From CAZPMO01 sp964587515 (GTDB lineage Bacteria; Pseudomonadota; Alphaproteobacteria; MPNO01), in NCBI GenBank assembly GCA_964587515.1, contig CAZPMO010000212.1, forward strand, positions 1 through 7,801: a stretch of DNA of 7,801 nucleotides, read 5' to 3'. The notes beneath the pieces were generated by a model that saw nothing but the letters and a program-made list of their open reading frames with translations, did not search any database and had not been told where the DNA came from. Shown one piece after another: positions 5,487-7,801 of this stretch; position 1 is the first letter of the stretch, and every line of letters begins with the position of its first letter. The position numbers and the translations under genes were made by a program.

Positions 5487-7206
5487 CGCTCTGCCCCGGT
5501 CTTGCGCGGGCGATCGCGACGCTCAGCGCGATCACCGGCACGATGCCGACCAGAACGATTCCAAGCGCCGGCGTCGCGGCCAAGGCGAGCTGTTCGTCGG
5601 AGGCGATCTGATAGGCCCGGATCGCCAGCGTATCGAAGTTGAAGGGCCGCATGATGATGGTGGCCGGCAGTTCCTTCATCACATCGACGAATACCAGCAT
5701 TGCCGCGGTCAGCAGACTCCCCCACATCAACGGCGCGTGCACGCGCCTGACCATGCCGAACGGCGTCTGACCGAGAGTCCGCGCCGCGCAGTCCATATTG
5801 GGCGTGATCTTGGCGAGGCTTGCCTCGACCGTATTGAGTGAAATGGCGAGGAAGCGAACCAGATAAGCGAAAACCATGCCGCCGACGGTTCCGGTGATGA
5901 TCAGCCCCGTCGAGAATCCCAAATTCGAGCGCACCCAGGCGTCGATGCCATTATCGATCTGCGTCGAGACCAGCAAGATTCCGACCGCGATCACCGCACC
6001 CGGCACCGCGTAACCCATGCTGGAAATCCGTGTCGCGGCGCGTATCGCCATAGAGGGCTTGAGACGCATGCCATAAGCCAGCAACAGGGCGACCGCGACC
6101 GCCGCGACCGCGGTAATCGCGGCCAGGACAAAACTGTTCAGCGCATACACCAACAGCCCGGCGTCGAGCGACTCGCCCGCGGTCTCGACCGACCACGCCA
6201 ACAGCACGCCGGCGGGCAACAGGAAACCGAGGAATACCGCGCCGAAGCAAGCCGCGAATGCCGCCCAGCCCCTCAAGCCGGTCAGCAGATAGCCGGGAAG
6301 GGCGCGGTAACGAAGCGAAGTATGGTGAAACCGTGCGCCGCCACGCGACCACCGCTCAACCAGAATAAGCGTGAAAACGATCACCAGCAGCATCGCGGCC
6401 AGTTGGGCCGCCGCCGCCGCCTCTCCGAGACCGAACCAAGTCCGGTAGATGCCGGTGGTAAAGGTGTCGACGGCGAAGTAATCCACGGTGCCGAATTCGT
6501 TCAAGGTTTCGATCAGCGCGAAAGATAACCCCGCGACGATGCCGGGCCGCGCCAATGGAATCGCCACCGTCGCGAAGCTGCGCCATGGGCCGCGTCCCAG
6601 GGTTCGGCTAACCTCAAGCACGCATACCGATTGTTCGAGGAAGGCGGCGCGCGCCAGCAGATAGACATAGGGGTAGAGAACCAGCGACAACATCACCATC
6701 GCGCCGCCCAGCGATCGCACCTCGGGGAACCAGTAATCGGCGCGGCCCCAGCCGAACAGATCCCGCAGCCACGTCTGAATCGGCCCCGCGAAATCGAACA
6801 GCCCGGTATAGGTGTAGGCGAGCACGTAGGCCGGCACGGCGAACGGCAGCAGCAATGCCCATTCGAACACGGGTCTGGCGGGGAAGCGGCACATGGTCAC
6901 CAGCCACGCGGTGCCGACGCCGATCACCGAGACGCCGACGCCGACGCCGAGGATCAGCAAAAATGTGTTCACCACATAGCGGGCGAGAACGGTCTCGACG
7001 AGATGCGTCCAGACATCGCCGGCCGGTACGAACAAATAGCCGGCGATCACCAGCACCGGCGTCGCGATCAGCGCGGCGGCCACCATGGCGGACAGCGACC
7101 ATACGTCGATCCGCAGCCTGTGCCGACGCGAGGCCACTCCGAACCGTCTGTTCAAAGCGGTTTGTAAGCTCGCCACTCCGTGATCCGGTTTCACCCGCTT
7201 GTTCAA
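5479..7206 (-). CDS. fbpB: Ferric-iron ABC importer permease, fused double domain (FbpB/SfuB type)
   Basis: This inner-membrane protein forms the whole translocation path for ferric iron, taking the ion from a periplasmic binding protein. The 575 residues contain two homologous permease domains with about 12 membrane spans. The ATPase-coupling (EAA) loops are at about 197-222 (SRTLGRGPWRSF..PLARPG) and 473-494 (CAARTLGQTPFGMVRR). Segments typical of the iron subfamily are NEFGTVDYFAVDTFTTGIYR (236-255) and MKELPATIIMRPFNFDTLAI (510-529). ThiP shares the fused layout, but these segments and the TOBE-bearing ATPase favour iron. The start is uncertain: an in-frame TAA lies shortly upstream and no ATG occurs before codon 42. 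I take the TTG at 7206, although its AGGAG is 14 nt away; GTG at 7194 is an alternative. A Fur/RirA-like operator lies upstream. No binding-protein gene is adjacent. Confidence 0.9.
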   Translation of the reverse strand: MNKRVKPDHGVASLQTALNRRFGVASRRHRLRIDVWSLSAMVAAALIATPVLVIAGYLFVPAGDVWTHLVETVLARYVVNTFLLILGVGVGVSVIGVGTAWLVTMCRFPARPVFEWALLLPFAVPAYVLAYTYTGLFDFAGPIQTWLRDLFGWGRADYWFPEVRSLGGAMVMLSLVLYPYVYLLARAAFLEQSVCVLEVSRTLGRGPWRSFATVAIPLARPGIVAGLSFALIETLNEFGTVDYFAVDTFTTGIYRTWFGLGEAAAAAQLAAMLLVIVFTLILVERWSRGGARFHHTSLRYRALPGYLLTGLRGWAAFAACFGAVFLGFLLPAGVLLAWSVETAGESLDAGLLVYALNSFVLAAITAVAAVAVALLLAYGMRLKPSMAIRAATRISSMGYAVPGAVIAVGILLVSTQIDNGIDAWVRSNLGFSTGLIITGTVGGMVFAYLVRFLAISLNTVEASLAKITPNMDCAARTLGQTPFGMVRRVHAPLMWGSLLTAAMLVFVDVMKELPATIIMRPFNFDTLAIRAYQIASDEQLALAATPALGIVLVGIVPVIALSVAIARARPGQSDD

Positions 7207-7209
7207 GCG
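7196..7209 (-). repeat. Inverted repeat over the permease start codon
   Basis: CGCTTG and CAAGCG form perfect 6-bp arms around a 2-bp centre. In the mRNA five base pairs could close a four-base loop, placing the TTG start codon (7204-7206) inside a small hairpin. It could influence start selection or initiation, or be chance. Confidence 0.4.
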
Positions 7210-7220
7210 TGTGCGCCGGA

Positions 7221-7225
7221 CTCCT
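7221..7225 (-). promoter_or_regulatory. Ribosome binding site of the permease gene (unusual spacing)
   Basis: AGGAG on the minus strand is the only good Shine-Dalgarno in the upstream gap. It lies 14 nt before the TTG at 7206 and 26 nt before the GTG at 7194, both longer than usual. No start codon in this frame lies closer. Confidence 0.5.
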
Positions 7226-7257
7226 TTGCCTTATTGCGTCAATGCCAATCGACGAAG

Positions 7258-7286
7258 ACCCTATTGAAAACAATTCTCAATAGCAA
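7258..7286 (-). promoter_or_regulatory. Candidate promoter of the iron-transport genes, overlapping the operator
   Basis: TTGCTA (7281-7286) and TAGGGT (7258-7263) are 17 bp apart, so the iron-type palindrome fills the spacer. The -35 is fair and the -10 is poor. The geometry suits repression by an iron-loaded regulator blocking RNA polymerase, but the promoter itself is only an inference. Confidence 0.3.
7263..7281 (-). promoter_or_regulatory. Fur/RirA-like iron-responsive operator
   Basis: The minus-strand sequence ATTGAGAATTGTTTTCAAT is an imperfect palindrome, with 7 of 9 arm positions paired around a central base at 7272. It contains TGA-N9-TCA, the pattern reported for RirA iron boxes, and matches the 7-1-7 Fur core TGATAAT-n-ATTATCA at 11 of 14 positions. 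It lies about 57 bp before the permease start in the short gap after scpB. Location and match together support iron control. Which regulator binds cannot be told from the site alone. Confidence 0.6.
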
Positions 7287-7287
7287 T

Positions 7288-7301
7288 GCCGCCGAAGCGG
7301 C
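7288..7301 (-). terminator. UUCG-capped hairpin after scpB, possible terminator
   Basis: On the minus strand GCCGC and GCGGC form a 5-bp G+C stem around a TTCG loop, closed by C-G, the very stable C(UUCG)G tetraloop. It lies about 30 bp past the scpB stop. No run of T follows directly, only a mixed A/T-rich stretch that includes the iron operator, so its strength as an intrinsic terminator is doubtful. Confidence 0.35.
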
Positions 7302-7330
7302 GTCGACGATTGTATACCTAATGCCTGGGT

Positions 7331-7801
7331 TCAGGCGTCATCGATCTCGGAAGAATGAACCGTCGGCTCCGGACCGAGGTCGACAAGTGTCGGCGTGGTG
7401 CGCGGCGGCGTTACCGCCCCGCCGCTGAGATGCGTCTGATGTTCGTCCCCGTCGCCATCTTCCTCGTCGTCGCGCAACGCTTCCGCCGGATCGTCATCGT
7501 CGCGGCCGGTTTCTTCTTCCGGGTCGACATCGGGATCGTCGTTGGGCGCCAGATCCTGGATGATCGCGCCGGCGGGTCGGGTATCGAGCACCCCGGACGC
7601 CTTGAGCTCATCCACGCTGGGCAGATCGCCGACGCTATCGAGCCCGAAATCTTCGAGAAATCCGGCCGTGGTTCCCCAGGTCACCGGCCGTCCCGGCGTC
7701 TGGCGGCGCCCGACGGGGCGAATCCAGCCGGCTTCCATCAGCACGTCGAACGAGCCGCGCGAAGACGCGACGCCGCGAATTTCCTCGACTTCGCTGCGCG
7801 T
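7331..7801 (-). CDS. scpB: Segregation and condensation protein B, C-terminal part
   Basis: ScpB binds ScpA as part of the SMC-ScpAB condensin complex that compacts and segregates the chromosome. The visible 156 residues are the C-terminal part; the frame stays open to the window edge, so the start lies outside. An internal GTG at 7744 is not the start, because conserved ScpB sequence continues before it (EVEEIRGVASSRGSFDVL). The second winged-helix domain is recognisable from EEIRG through LMEAGWIRPVGRRQTPGRPV and the hallmark TWGTTAGFLEDFGL, then LPSVDEL. After the conserved core comes a tail of roughly 80 residues that is strongly acidic (DPDVDPEEETGRDDDD and DDEEDGDGDE) and probably disordered. 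ScpB upstream of tatA is the usual alphaproteobacterial order; here the iron-transport genes intervene. Confidence 0.93.
   Translation of the reverse strand, partial: TRSEVEEIRGVASSRGSFDVLMEAGWIRPVGRRQTPGRPVTWGTTAGFLEDFGLDSVGDLPSVDELKASGVLDTRPAGAIIQDLAPNDDPDVDPEEETGRDDDDPAEALRDDEEDGDGDEHQTHLSGGAVTPPRTTPTLVDLGPEPTVHSSEIDDA

Noticed and set aside
4407..7206. Thiamine (ThiP/ThiQ) or polyamine transporter as the identity of the ABC pair
   Set aside because: ThiQ lacks a TOBE-like domain and polyamine systems use two separate permeases. The permease carries segments typical of the ferric subfamily and an iron-type operator precedes it.
7742..7744. GTG at 7744 as the start of a 137-residue protein
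   Set aside because: The frame continues to the window edge with conserved ScpB sequence before this codon, so it is internal to a truncated scpB.
1..7801. Mobile elements, CRISPR arrays, tRNA or rRNA genes, toxin-antitoxin or defence genes
   Set aside because: I looked for repeats, transposase-like frames and RNA-gene patterns and saw none. Apart from two short gaps, the window is filled by recognisable genes.

Overview
All genes in this window lie on the minus strand, so it reads from base 7801 down to base 1. The sequence is G+C-rich by eye, with many GTG/TTG starts and long antisense open frames. The order scpB, tatA, tatB, tatC, serS, surE, pcm, and the protein sequences themselves, point to an alphaproteobacterium. 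I cannot place it more precisely without a search.

Layout in the direction of transcription: (1) the C-terminal part of scpB, cut by the window edge (7801-7331). (2) A 124-bp regulatory gap (7330-7207) holding a C(UUCG)G hairpin and a palindrome that fits both the TGA-N9-TCA iron box (RirA type) and the 7-1-7 Fur-box pattern. (3) A two-gene ferric-iron ABC importer cassette: a fused double permease (FbpB/SfuB type) and its ATPase (FbpC type), overlapping by 8 bp, with no gene for a periplasmic binding protein. (4) A 125-bp gap (4406-4282) with weak promoter candidates and no convincing terminator. (5) A tight run tatA-tatB-tatC-serS-surE-pcm, with gaps of 6, 2, 34 and 5 bp and a 4-bp ATGA overlap.

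The housekeeping genes cover chromosome segregation (ScpB), export of folded proteins (TatABC), seryl-tRNA charging (SerS), nucleotide dephosphorylation (SurE) and repair of isoaspartyl damage in proteins (Pcm). The iron importer sits between scpB and tatA, which are usually adjacent or close in alphaproteobacteria, and it brings its own iron-type operator. That insertion and its control region are the most noteworthy part of the window. I see no phage, insertion sequence, CRISPR, tRNA or rRNA, and no convincing new system.
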